Assembly: GCF_008638365.1 (NCBI RefSeq)
Contig: NZ_VWVU01000038.1
Coordinates: 1-64,000 of the forward strand
Direction of reading: 5' to 3'
Source of the DNA: Nocardiopsis quinghaiensis
GTDB lineage: Bacteria; Actinomycetota; Actinomycetes; Streptosporangiales; Streptosporangiaceae
DNA length: 64,000 bases
The notes beneath the pieces were generated by a model. It was given only the letters and a program-made list of their open reading frames with translations, searched no databases and had not been told where the DNA came from. Shown one piece after another: positions 1 to 8,120 of the stretch. Both the position numbers and the translations under genes were made by a program. Positions within the stretch are counted from its first letter, which is position 1. Every line of letters begins with the position of its first letter.

Positions 1-475
1 GCGGTTCTTCTGGGGACTGCGCCTGCACCTGGTGTGCACTCCCGGCGGGCTCCCCATCGCCTTCGCCCTGACCAGCGCCAAAGCCGACGAGCGCACCACC
101 CTGCTGGACATGCTCAAGGCCGACCCTGACCTGGTCACCCAACGCCCGGGGCAGACACTGACCGCGGACAAGAACTACTACGGGCGCGACTTCGAACGCG
201 CTCTGGCCGAAGCGGGCCTACGGCTGCTGCGGCCGGCCCGCAAGGGCGAGCCCCCACGGGCCGGGGCGTACCTGCTGCGGCCGTTGCGTCAGGTCATCGA
301 GTCCATCAACCAGACCTTCAAGGGCCAGCTGGACCTGGAGCGACACGGCGGTCGCACCCCGGGCAGGGTGATCGTCCGGGTGCTCCAACGTGTTCTGGCG
401 CTGACCGCCGCGATCTGGCACAACGATCGCACCGGCCAGCCGGTCCTACGCTCTTTGACGGCCTACGACCACTGA
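1..475 (+). CDS. Transposase, IS982-like, 3' part only
   Basis: C-terminal part of a DDE transposase; the gene begins left of the window and stops with TGA at 473-475. The visible frame reads through from the window edge (RFFWGLRLHLVCTPGG). It contains the DKNYYGRDFE block carrying a catalytic-core aspartate, then RPARKGEPP, ESINQTFKGQLDLERHGG with the family glutamate, and ends in ALTAAIWHNDRTGQP. This pattern fits IS982-family transposases of actinobacteria, judged from motif memory, so IS5-like families remain possible. The element inserted just 3' of the convergent RNA methyltransferase gene, leaving only 18 bases between the two stop codons, so it did not break that gene. Confidence 0.8.
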   Translation, partial: RFFWGLRLHLVCTPGGLPIAFALTSAKADERTTLLDMLKADPDLVTQRPGQTLTADKNYYGRDFERALAEAGLRLLRPARKGEPPRAGAYLLRPLRQVIESINQTFKGQLDLERHGGRTPGRVIVRVLQRVLALTAAIWHNDRTGQPVLRSLTAYDH

Positions 476-490
476 CCCCTTGGAATCACT
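1..490 (+). mobile_element. Right part of an insertion sequence
   Basis: The transposase gene above implies an insertion sequence whose right end lies close after its stop, before the methyltransferase stop at 494. The terminal inverted repeat and target duplication cannot be confirmed because the left end is outside the window; the end coordinate is an estimate. Confidence 0.6.
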
Positions 491-493
491 CAT

Positions 494-1771
494 CTAGTCG
501 CGGTGACGGCGGGCCGGGTGGACGGGCTCCAGCACCGCCAGGCACTCCACGTGGTGGGTCATCGGGAAGGCGTCGAAGGCGCGCAGTTCCGTCAGCCGGT
601 AGTCGGCCCGCTCGAACGAGGCCAGGTCGCGGGCGAGCGTCGCGGGATCACAGGAGACGTAGGCGACCCTGCGCGGGCGCGTCCCGGTCAGGGAGCGCAC
701 CACCTCGGCGCCCGTGCCGGCCCGGGGCGGGTCCAGGACGACCACGTCGGCGTGCACGTCCGCCCACTCGCGCAGCTGGGCGGCCACGTCGCCCTGCTCG
801 ATGCGCACCTGCTCCATGTCCCTGAGGTTGTACCGGGCGTCACTCACGGCCTGGGTACCGCTCTCCACACCCATGGCGCGCCCCTCGGGGCCCACCGCCT
901 CGGCCAGCGCACCGGTGAACAGGCCCGCGCCGCAGTACAGGTCCAGGGCGGTCTCACCGGGCTTGGGCTCCAGGGCCTCCATCACGGCGGTCGTGAGGGC
1001 CTCCGCGGCTGCCGGGTGCACCTGCCAGAAGCCGCCCGCGCTGACGCGGTACTCGCGGCCGTTCGCCTGCTCGCGCACGCCCCGGCGCCCGCGCACCTGC
1101 TGGACGCGGCCTCCCTTGAACCGGCGCAGCACCGCGCTGGAGGTGCCCAGTTCGGGAAGGGCGTTCAGCTTGGCCCCGGTGGGGGTGACGACGACGGCGC
1201 GGTCCGCGCAGGCGGACGAGGCGACCGCCTCCACGTCCCGGACGCCCTCCCACTTCACGTCGGTCACGCCGAGCTCGGCCACGCCGGGGTGGGCGATCAG
1301 GCAGCGGTCGACGGGCTCGACGTCGTGGGAGCGGTGGCGGTGCAGTCCGGCGCGGCCCTCGGAGTCCACGGCGAAGCGCACGCGCGTGCGCCAGCCCAGG
1401 CCGTCGGGGGTGCCGGGCAGTTCCTCCACCACGACCTCGCGGTCGATCCCTGCGATGCGGTGCAGCTGGTCGGTGACGACCTTGGCCTTGAGCGCGCGCT
1501 GGGCCTCCGGGGAGACGTGCTGCCAGTCGCAGCCGCCGCACTTTCCCGGTCCGGCGAAGGCGCAGGGGGCCTCGACCCGGTCGGGGGAGGCGGTGAGGAT
1601 CTCCACGGCGTCGCCGCGGAGGAAGCGGGAGGTCATCTCGGTGACGCGTACGCGGACCCGCTCGCCGGGAAGGGCGTGGCGCACGAAGACCACCTGGTCA
1701 CCGTGGCGTCCCACGCACCAGCCCCCGTGCGCGACGTCGTCAACAGTCAGTTCGAATTCCTGGCCGGTCAT
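494..1771 (-). CDS. TRAM-domain class I SAM-dependent RNA methyltransferase (TrmA/RlmD-like)
   Basis: Predicted to methylate C5 of a uridine in tRNA or rRNA using S-adenosylmethionine. The 425-residue protein has an N-terminal TRAM domain (about residues 1-60), three cysteines C70, C78 and C81 in a CGGC context that resemble the iron-sulfur site of RlmD, the SAM motif LDLYCGAGLFTG near 275, VVLDPPRAG near 345, and the catalytic-cysteine motif YVSCDPATLARDL near 375. The ATG at 1771 has GAGG about ten bases upstream. It is the counterpart of mycobacterial Rv2689c, which also lies next to ceoB/ceoC; the permease found between them in Mycobacterium is absent here. The exact target nucleoside cannot be read from sequence. 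Confidence 0.88.
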   Translation of the reverse strand: MTGQEFELTVDDVAHGGWCVGRHGDQVVFVRHALPGERVRVRVTEMTSRFLRGDAVEILTASPDRVEAPCAFAGPGKCGGCDWQHVSPEAQRALKAKVVTDQLHRIAGIDREVVVEELPGTPDGLGWRTRVRFAVDSEGRAGLHRHRSHDVEPVDRCLIAHPGVAELGVTDVKWEGVRDVEAVASSACADRAVVVTPTGAKLNALPELGTSSAVLRRFKGGRVQQVRGRRGVREQANGREYRVSAGGFWQVHPAAAEALTTAVMEALEPKPGETALDLYCGAGLFTGALAEAVGPEGRAMGVESGTQAVSDARYNLRDMEQVRIEQGDVAAQLREWADVHADVVVLDPPRAGTGAEVVRSLTGTRPRRVAYVSCDPATLARDLASFERADYRLTELRAFDAFPMTHHVECLAVLEPVHPARRHRD

Positions 1772-1994
1772 GGTGGGGTGTCCTCAAGAGTGGTCGGGTC
1801 GCTTCTGGGTGACCCTGCGCGCACAGCCACCAACCATTCCCAATCTACCGGCCTTGACACACCATCCGCGCTGTTCCGTGGGCGGGGCGCCGGTCCCGGG
1901 GCCGACGCACGCGGCGGACGCGTCTGTGTCAAGGTGGGATCAGGCACGCGCGGCGTGCGTGACGGTCGGCTATCTCGACGGGAGTGCGGGCGAG

Positions 1995-2672
1995 GTGCAC
2001 ATCGTGATCATGGGGTGCGGCCGGGTGGGGTCCACCCTGGCGCACACCCTGGTGGATCTGGGGCACACGGTGGCGGTGATCGACCAGGACCCCGAGGCGT
2101 TCCGACGCCTGCGCGGCTCCGTGGCCAAGCACGCCGTCCGGGGCGTGGGCCACGACCGTGAGGTCCTGCTCTCCGCCGGAATCGACCGGGCCGGAGCGTT
2201 CGCCGCGGTCAGCAACGGTGACAACTCCAACATCATCTCCGCGCGGGTGGCGCGTGAGACGTTCGGGGTCGAGCACGTGGTCGCGCGGATCTACGACCCC
2301 CGCCGCGCGGAGGTCTACCAGCGTCTGGGCATCCCCACGGTGGCGACGGTGCGGTGGACGGCCGACGCGATCCTGCGCCGCATGGTGCCGGGTGACGGAC
2401 GGCTCACGGTGGGACCGGAGTGGCAGGACGCGTCCGGGACCCTGGCGATGAACGAGCTGACCCTGCCGCCGGGGTGGGCGGGGCGCCGCGTCGCCGACCT
2501 GGAGGAGCGGGCGCCGATGCGGGTGGCCTACCTGACCCGCCGGGGACGGATCGTCCTCGCCCGTTCCGACGATCCGCTGGAGGAGGGCGACGTCCTGCAC
2601 GTGATCGCCCACGGCCGGGACCTGGACGGGCTGCCCGGGCGGCTGCACGACGACGAGACGGGGCGTGGGTGA
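1995..2672 (+). CDS. ceoB: TrkA/RCK potassium-channel regulatory subunit (CeoB-like)
   Basis: Cytoplasmic nucleotide-binding regulator of K+ uptake. The 225-residue protein starts MHIVIMGCGRVG, a Rossmann NAD-binding loop of an RCK_N domain (1-120), followed by an RCK_C domain (about 140-215) with NELTLPPGWAGRRVADL. The GTG at 1995 is chosen because GGAG lies ten bases upstream and the Rossmann strand begins at once; the reading frame stays open far upstream without homology. It is followed directly by a second RCK gene, as in the mycobacterial ceoB-ceoC pair. No Trk membrane subunit is in the window, so the pair must work with a channel encoded elsewhere. Confidence 0.88.
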   Translation: MHIVIMGCGRVGSTLAHTLVDLGHTVAVIDQDPEAFRRLRGSVAKHAVRGVGHDREVLLSAGIDRAGAFAAVSNGDNSNIISARVARETFGVEHVVARIYDPRRAEVYQRLGIPTVATVRWTADAILRRMVPGDGRLTVGPEWQDASGTLAMNELTLPPGWAGRRVADLEERAPMRVAYLTRRGRIVLARSDDPLEEGDVLHVIAHGRDLDGLPGRLHDDETGRG

Positions 2673-2673
2673 G

Positions 2674-3351
2674 ATGCGGATCGCCATCGCGGGAGCCGGG
2701 AGCGTGGGCCGCTCCATCGCCACGGAGCTGGCGGGCAGCGGCCACGACGTACTGCTGATCGACCGGGACACCCGGGCCATCGGAGTGGACGACCTGCCCC
2801 AGGTGGAGTGGCTGCTGGCCGACGCCTGCGAGCTGGCCACCCTGGAGGACGCCCGGCTGGGCGGTTTCGACGTGGTGATCGCGGCCAGCAGCGACGACAA
2901 GGTCAACCTGGTGGTGTCCCTGCTGGCCAAGAACGAGTTCGGGGTGGACCGGGTGATCGCCCGCATCAACGACCCCGAGAACGAGTGGCTGTTCAACGAG
3001 TCCTGGGGCGTGGACCTGGCGGTCTCCCCGCCGCGGCTGATCGCCGACCTGGTCGAGGGCGCCCCGGAGGAGGGCCTGGACCAGGAGGGGGCCCTGCCGC
3101 CGCTGCCGGGCGCGGAGATCGCCGAGTCGGTGCTGCACGCCGAGAGCCCGTTCGCGGGCGGGCCGGAGAGCGGGTTGGCGGGGTCGCTGCCCGAGGGCGT
3201 GGCCCTGGTGGCGGTGGTCGGCCCCGGAGGGGTGCGCCCTCCCGCACCGGAGAGAACCCTGTCCGTGGGCGACACGGTGGTGTTCCTGGCCGAACCCGAG
3301 GCGCTGGGCACCCTGGAGGCCCTGATGGCGCCCCCGGACGAGGACCTCTAG
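2674..3351 (+). CDS. ceoC: TrkA/RCK potassium-channel regulatory subunit (CeoC-like)
   Basis: Second RCK protein of the pair, 225 residues. It begins MRIAIAGAGSVGRSIATELA, with the GxGxxG nucleotide-binding loop, and has a conserved acidic end to the second strand (LLIDRD). Middle segments DVVIAASSDDKVNLVVSLLAK and VIARINDPENEWLF are typical RCK_N. The C-terminal RCK_C part contains LPEGVALVAVVGPGG. The ATG at 2674 lies one base after the ceoB stop (2670-2672), suggesting translational coupling; a GTG at 2665 is a weaker alternative start. It probably forms a heteromeric gating ring with CeoB. Confidence 0.87.
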   Translation: MRIAIAGAGSVGRSIATELAGSGHDVLLIDRDTRAIGVDDLPQVEWLLADACELATLEDARLGGFDVVIAASSDDKVNLVVSLLAKNEFGVDRVIARINDPENEWLFNESWGVDLAVSPPRLIADLVEGAPEEGLDQEGALPPLPGAEIAESVLHAESPFAGGPESGLAGSLPEGVALVAVVGPGGVRPPAPERTLSVGDTVVFLAEPEALGTLEALMAPPDEDL

Positions 3352-3380
3352 CGCCGCACGCTCCCGCCTCATGCGTCGTG

Positions 3381-3433
3381 GTCTTGTACTCACAGCGAGG
3401 CTCGACGCTCGAACCCCGCTGTGAGTACAAGAC
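3381..3433. terminator. Bidirectional hairpin between convergent genes
   Basis: Perfect 17-base inverted repeat GTCTTGTACTCACAGCG (3381-3397) and its complement (3417-3433) around a 19-base loop, with two further G-C pairs inside after one mismatch. It sits between the ends of ceoC and the DUF3159 gene. There is no T-tract, as is common for actinobacterial U-less terminators. Confidence 0.7.
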
Positions 3434-3454
3434 ACCCCTGGTGGGACGGGGCCT

Positions 3455-4294
3455 CTAGCCCTGCCGGGGGCCGCCCTCCCCGTGGGCGGCGGTTCCCTCC
3501 CCGCGCTCGTCCAGGGGGGTGCGCCCCCGGGCCAGCACCCACACCATGGCGGCGAACGCGGCGACCTGGAGCGGCCAGCCCATGGCGATCTTGGAGAGGC
3601 CCAGCAGGCCGAAGGTGTCGGCCCAGCCGTAGGTCTCGGCCATCCACAGCGGGTACTGCACGAGCACGCGGATCACGCAGGGCAGTACCAGCAGCCAGGT
3701 CAGGCGTGAGGCCAGGGAGAGCACGGCCGGGTTGGAGCGCCAGGAGGTGAAGTCCTCCTTGTTGCCGATGAACGGGCCGATCATCAGTCCGATCGCGGGC
3801 CAGCGCACCAGGACCGACAGGCTCAGCACCACGGCGTAGACGGCGTTGTAGATGATGCCCGGCAGGAAGGCGTCGGCGGCGTTGCCGCTTCGCATGGCGA
3901 AGACGGCGGCGATACCGATGCCGAACAGGCTGGTGACCACGTACTGCGCCGAGGAGCGCTGCAGGAGCCGGACCCCGCCCAGGAGCAGGGCCGCGGCCAC
4001 ACCGAGGCCGATCGACGTCCTCAGTTCCGAGGTGAGGACGTAGGAGACGGTGAAGGTCAGGGTGGGCATGGCCGCCTCGACCATGCCGCGCTTGCCGCCC
4101 AGCGCCTTGGACAGCTGGGAGCGCACGAGCGCCTCGACCGTGTCCTCGGTGACCGCCGGGGGATCCTCGGTGCCCGCCGGGGTGTCCTCGGCACCCTCCC
4201 CTCCGGGTTCCGGCTCCGGGGTGGGAGCGTCGCCCCGGTCGTCCGCCTCGGCCCTCGATGCGGCCTCCTCGGCGGCCCGCTGCTGCTCAGTCAT
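3455..4294 (-). CDS. DUF3159 family membrane protein
   Basis: Predicted polytopic inner-membrane protein of 279 residues, counterpart of Rv2693c at the same place in Mycobacterium. The first 60 residues are charged and rich in E, D and T (cytoplasmic tail). Several hydrophobic segments follow between about 75 and 265, with the conserved-looking stretches FTVSYVLTSELRTSIG and GPFIGNKEDFTSWR, the latter in a loop between membrane segments. Function is unknown in the family. The ATG at 4294 is the first start after stops in this frame. It points toward ceoC and shares the hairpin at 3381-3433. Confidence 0.82.
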   Translation of the reverse strand: MTEQQRAAEEAASRAEADDRGDAPTPEPEPGGEGAEDTPAGTEDPPAVTEDTVEALVRSQLSKALGGKRGMVEAAMPTLTFTVSYVLTSELRTSIGLGVAAALLLGGVRLLQRSSAQYVVTSLFGIGIAAVFAMRSGNAADAFLPGIIYNAVYAVVLSLSVLVRWPAIGLMIGPFIGNKEDFTSWRSNPAVLSLASRLTWLLVLPCVIRVLVQYPLWMAETYGWADTFGLLGLSKIAMGWPLQVAAFAAMVWVLARGRTPLDERGEGTAAHGEGGPRQG

Positions 4295-4588
4295 TCTGCT
4301 CCGGTCCGGTCGGTCGTGGGTGGTCGGTCCTCACCAGGCGGTGCGCACGGCGCTGACCCGCCCGCCATGATGCCCCAGACTATGCGACCTGTCACCAACT
4401 CCGGAACACGCAACGTGGTCGATCGGACGCTCTCCGCTCTCCCCTGTCCCGTCCGGCCCTCTTGCCGCGTGCGACTCCTCACGCGGTTGTCCGCCCCCCC
4501 GGCCGGACCGGTGACCCTGGCGGTCACCCGGCCGACTCCGTACGCTGGCGGCCAGAGCCGCCGGAGCCGAGAGCGAGCGAGGGATCCC

Positions 4589-5692
4589 ATGCAGCCGAGC
4601 ACGTCCCCGAGACGGGACCACCTGGAGTTCGCCGCCTCCCTGGACCGGGTCCTGGCCCGGGCCGGCGAGTCGCACGTGTGGTCGCCCCACTCGGTGGGCA
4701 CGGTGCTGGGTCTGCTGGCCGCCGGGGCCGCGGGCCGCACCCTGGCCGAGCTGGAGGCGCTGCTGGGCGCGGACACCAAGGGCCAGCTGGAGGCCCTGGA
4801 CGCGGCCGTGGACACCGGTTCCGGCCCCGACCTGGCCACCCTGAACGGACTGTACGTGCCCGCCGACCTGGAGGTCCGGCCGGACTTCGAGGCACGGGTG
4901 CGCGAACGCGCCGGCGCCGAGGTGGAGCACGCCGACTTCGAGCACGACGCCGAGGGAGTGCGAGCCCGCGTCAACGGCAAGGTCGCGGACGTGACCCGCG
5001 GCATGATCAGGGAGCTGCTCCCGCCGGGCGGCGTCCACCCCGACCTGCGGCTGCTACTGGTCAACGCGCTGTGGGTGAAGGTGGTCTGGCCCGACCCCTT
5101 CGACCCCGCGCGGACCCGCGCCAGGCCCTTCCACGCCCCGTCCGGGAAGCGGAGGGTGCCCACCATGCACCGGTCGGCCCGCCTGCCCCACGCGCGCGCG
5201 GGGGGATGGAGCATGGTGAGCCTGGAGGGCGACCACGAGCTGGTCCTGGACGTGCTGCTGCCCGACGAGCGGACCACCGCTCCCCCGCCGGTGTCCGCCG
5301 GGGTGCTCGCGGACCTGTACCGCGAGCGCTCCTCCCAGCAGGTCGACCTGGCCCTGCCGCGCTTCCGGGTGGAGACCGACACCTCCCTCCTCGGACCGCT
5401 GGCGGCCGTGGGCGTGCGCGAGCTGGCCACGGACGGGGCGCGCCTCGACGGGATCAGCACGGAGCCGCTCAGGGCCGACGAGATCCTGCACCAGTCGGTG
5501 CTGAGGGTGGACGAGAAGGGTGCCGAGGGCGCCGCCGCCACCGCCGTGATGATGCTCATGGCGGCGGCCACGCCCTCCCGGCCGGTCCGGTTCACGGTGG
5601 ACCGGCCGTTCGTGTTCGTGCTGCGCCGCCGCGAGGCGGTCCTGTTCCTGGGCCGCGTCACCGATCCGGTGGATCCGGGCCCGGCCTCCTGA
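4589..5692 (+). CDS. Serpin-family serine protease inhibitor
   Basis: A 367-residue serpin, close to the length of one serpin domain. No signal peptide is visible, so it is probably cytoplasmic. Recognisable serpin parts are WSPHSVGTVLGLLAAGA near residue 31, VNALWVKVVWPDPFDP near 158, and the reactive-loop hinge DEKGAEGAAATAV near 308, followed by a loop rich in M, L and A, then RFTVDRPFVFVLRRR and VLFLGRVTDP. Small residues throughout the hinge are the signature of an inhibitory serpin that can insert its loop. The scissile bond cannot be fixed, but the hydrophobic MMLM stretch suggests chymotrypsin- or elastase-like targets (inference). The ATG at 4589 has GAGCGAGGG six to fifteen bases upstream. 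Confidence 0.87.
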   Translation: MQPSTSPRRDHLEFAASLDRVLARAGESHVWSPHSVGTVLGLLAAGAAGRTLAELEALLGADTKGQLEALDAAVDTGSGPDLATLNGLYVPADLEVRPDFEARVRERAGAEVEHADFEHDAEGVRARVNGKVADVTRGMIRELLPPGGVHPDLRLLLVNALWVKVVWPDPFDPARTRARPFHAPSGKRRVPTMHRSARLPHARAGGWSMVSLEGDHELVLDVLLPDERTTAPPPVSAGVLADLYRERSSQQVDLALPRFRVETDTSLLGPLAAVGVRELATDGARLDGISTEPLRADEILHQSVLRVDEKGAEGAAATAVMMLMAAATPSRPVRFTVDRPFVFVLRRREAVLFLGRVTDPVDPGPAS

Positions 5693-5736
5693 GGCCGGTC
5701 GGCGCGCGCCCCCTTCCTCCCCGGCCCTCCGGGGCC

Positions 5737-6477
5737 TCAGACCTCGAACACCTCGAAGCCGGTGGCGAGCGGAACACCGGCCCACTCCCCCGCCCGGGCC
5801 GCGGCCTGGGGCAGGAAGGCCTTCTGGTCGAACCCGGACAGGTTGGACAGGTAGACCTCGTGGGCGTCCAGCGAGGCCACGCCCGCGGCCAGATCGTCCT
5901 CGCCCAGCTCCACGTAGTGGGTGGCCCGGGGCGAGGCGCCGAAGGCCACGAGGCGCACGCCCGACCACGGCCGCAGGCCCTCCTCGAACTGCTCGCGGAA
6001 CACCCACCGGTTGGCGGCGTCGCGGACCGAGTCCAGCAGGGCCGGGCCGAGCACCCGGTGGTCGGCGTGGTTGAACCCGCCCCCGCCCGGGAAGTGGTCG
6101 CGGAAGTTGATGGAGACGACCACCTCGGGCCGGTGGCGCCGGATCGCGGCGGCGAGCGCGGCGCGCAGCGGCAGCCCGTACTCCAGGGTGCCGTCGGGGA
6201 AGTCCAGGAACTCGACGGTGGCGGCGCCCACGGCCGCCGCCGACGCGCGCTGCTCGGCCATGCGCAGCGGCGCGCACTCCTCGGGGGCCATGCTGTCGAT
6301 GCCCGCCTCGCCCTTGGTGACCAGAAGCTCCACCACGTCCTTGCCCTGGCCGGTCCACCGGGCGATCGCGGAGGAGCTGCCGAACTCCAGGTCGTCGGGG
6401 TGGGCCACCACCGCCAGGGCGCGCTCCCAGTCCTCCGGGAGCGGCCGGGGCACGCTGTTCTCCGTCATCTGAGTCAT
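5737..6477 (-). CDS. PIG-L/LmbE family deacetylase
   Basis: Predicted zinc-dependent N-deacetylase acting on an N-acetylglucosaminyl-type substrate; 246 residues. The metal-binding motif AHPDDLEFG is near residue 32, and the downstream histidine motif is NHADHRVLGPAL near 143. The protein has the family length, and the fold is the one used by MshB (mycothiol synthesis) and by antibiotic-tailoring deacetylases. The surroundings give no clear substrate: a serpin gene lies convergent and the DUF3710 gene lies upstream on the same strand. An alternative ATG three codons in (6468) is possible. MshB itself is not claimed. Confidence 0.83.
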   Translation of the reverse strand: MTQMTENSVPRPLPEDWERALAVVAHPDDLEFGSSSAIARWTGQGKDVVELLVTKGEAGIDSMAPEECAPLRMAEQRASAAAVGAATVEFLDFPDGTLEYGLPLRAALAAAIRRHRPEVVVSINFRDHFPGGGGFNHADHRVLGPALLDSVRDAANRWVFREQFEEGLRPWSGVRLVAFGASPRATHYVELGEDDLAAGVASLDAHEVYLSNLSGFDQKAFLPQAAARAGEWAGVPLATGFEVFEV

Positions 6478-6534
6478 GGGACACAGGTTACGGAAGGGAC
6501 GCGTGCCCCCGGCGCGTTCCCGGCGTGTCCGGGA

Positions 6535-7389
6535 TCAGGACGGTCCGGAACCGTTGGAGGCGCCGCCTGAGGGGCCGGGCTGGCCGCCGGGCGCGGCCCC
6601 GTTGGGCGAGCGGCCCGCGTTACCGCTCTGGGCCGCCTGCTGGGCGGCGCGCGTCTTGGCCGCCTGGGCCATCTGCTCCTGGATCTGCTTGGGCACGGTG
6701 ATCGCCAGCAGCTCGTTCGGGGGCACCGGCTGGTCGCCGCGCACCACCACGACGTCGGCGAAGAGCTGCTCGACCTCGGACATCACCTCGGGCTTGGAGG
6801 CGCCCTCACCGCGGATCACGCCGCGCAGCACCCAGCGCGGCCCGTCCACACCGATGAACCGCACCCGCTGGGCGAGCTGCTTGCCGTCCTCGGTCTTGCG
6901 GCCCTTGACCGGTACCAGGGCCCTGAGCTCGGGGCCGAAGGTGCCCTCGTGGTCCTCGACCTTGCCGCCCTGTTTGACGACCTGCTCGCGCAACTCCTCG
7001 CGCATCTCGTCCCACAGGCCGGAGGACTTGGGCGCGGCGAAGGGCTGCACCTGCAGCGCGCTCTTGTCCCGCACCAGGGTCACACCGATGATCTTCTGCT
7101 TGCCCTGGGCGTCCTGGGCGACGTTGACCTGGATCTCGGTACCCTGCGCCATGGGCAGGAGCATGCTGCCCACGTCCATCCGCTTGGCCTCGGGGGCGTT
7201 CTCCGTGGAGTCCCACGGCCCGGTGGCGCGGTAGCGGTCGACCTCCTTGGCCGGCTGCTCGATGGGACCCTCCGGCTCGATCTCGTTGCCGAAGGAGACC
7301 GCTCCGGCGGCGCCCTCACGTCTGGGTGCGGCCTCCGTCCCCGTACTCTCGGTCTTCGCGTCCCGCTTCTTGCGGCGGCGTCCGAACAC
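6535..7389 (-). CDS. DUF3710 domain-containing protein
   Basis: Counterpart of Rv2696c, next to dut as in Mycobacterium. The 284-residue protein has a basic start (MFGRRRKKRDAK), an acidic linker, then the domain proper (about 45-235), containing GPWDSTENAPEAKRMDVGS and WVLRGVIRGEGA. A Q-, A- and G-rich low-complexity tail follows. There are no membrane segments; it is probably cytosolic. It starts with GTG at 7389, with GAGG upstream in GAAGAGGTGAGGGC. Function is unknown. The conserved pairing with dut suggests co-transcription across a 57-base gap. Confidence 0.85.
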   Translation of the reverse strand: MFGRRRKKRDAKTESTGTEAAPRREGAAGAVSFGNEIEPEGPIEQPAKEVDRYRATGPWDSTENAPEAKRMDVGSMLLPMAQGTEIQVNVAQDAQGKQKIIGVTLVRDKSALQVQPFAAPKSSGLWDEMREELREQVVKQGGKVEDHEGTFGPELRALVPVKGRKTEDGKQLAQRVRFIGVDGPRWVLRGVIRGEGASKPEVMSEVEQLFADVVVVRGDQPVPPNELLAITVPKQIQEQMAQAAKTRAAQQAAQSGNAGRSPNGAAPGGQPGPSGGASNGSGPS

Positions 7390-7446
7390 GCCCTCACCTC
7401 TTCGCTTTACGTTGGTCCCGGGATGACACCGGGGATTCGGGCGCCG

Positions 7447-7923
7447 TCACCTCTGTGCGGCGTGGCCCCCGGTCGAACCGAAACCGCCCGTTCCCCGGGG
7501 CGACTCCGGCAGGGAGTCCGCCTCGACGAACACCGCGCGCTCGACGCGCTGGATGACCAGCTGTGCGATCCGGTCGCCCCGGGACAGTTTCACCGGGGTG
7601 TCCCTGTCGGTGTTGAGCAGGGTCACCCTGATCTCACCCCGGTACCCGGCGTCGACCGTGCCCGGCGCGTTGACGATCGTGAGCCCGCAGCGCGCGGCCA
7701 GGCCCGAGCGGGGGTGCACGAAGGCCGCGTACCCCTCGGAGAGGGCGATCGCCAGGCCGGTGGGGACCGTGGCCCGCTCTCCGGGGTCCAGTACGGCGTC
7801 GACCGCGGTGTACAGGTCCGCGCCCGCGTCACCGGAATGAGCGTACGCGGGCAGGGGGAGGCCGGGGTCCAGGCGGTGGACCGTCACAGGGATCCGTCCG
7901 CCTTCCAGGGATGTGGTACTCAC
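7447..7923 (-). CDS. dut: dUTP diphosphatase
   Basis: Hydrolyses dUTP to dUMP and diphosphate, keeping uracil out of DNA and feeding dTMP synthesis; a trimeric enzyme. The 158-residue product carries the five dUTPase motifs in order: [38 protein letters not shown], and the C-terminal arm [12 protein letters not shown] that closes over the active site. The start is uncertain: GTG at 7923 gives MSTTSLEGG, while GTG at 7887 would begin right at the first strand (VTVHRLDP). It is followed downstream by the DUF3710 gene. Confidence 0.94.
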   Translation of the reverse strand: MSTTSLEGGRIPVTVHRLDPGLPLPAYAHSGDAGADLYTAVDAVLDPGERATVPTGLAIALSEGYAAFVHPRSGLAARCGLTIVNAPGTVDAGYRGEIRVTLLNTDRDTPVKLSRGDRIAQLVIQRVERAVFVEADSLPESPRGTGGFGSTGGHAAQR

Positions 7924-8120
7924 ATTGGCCGAGCCTATCGCTCCTCCGGCTCCGGACCGGTGCCCAGCGCCGCCGGATCGTGACGCGGGGCGGTACCGGA
8001 TTCCTCCGGCGCCGCCCCGCGGTGTTCGCTCCGGGGCTCCGCTTCGGCCCGTGTTCGGGCGCCCGGAGGCGGGAACCCTCGGCGCCGCCGGCGCCCGAAG
8101 CACCCCCTGTCGAGCGGGTG

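Noticed and set aside
5737-6477. MshB of mycothiol synthesis
   Set aside because: The PIG-L fold is clear, but nothing in the context or motifs separates it from other deacetylases of the family.
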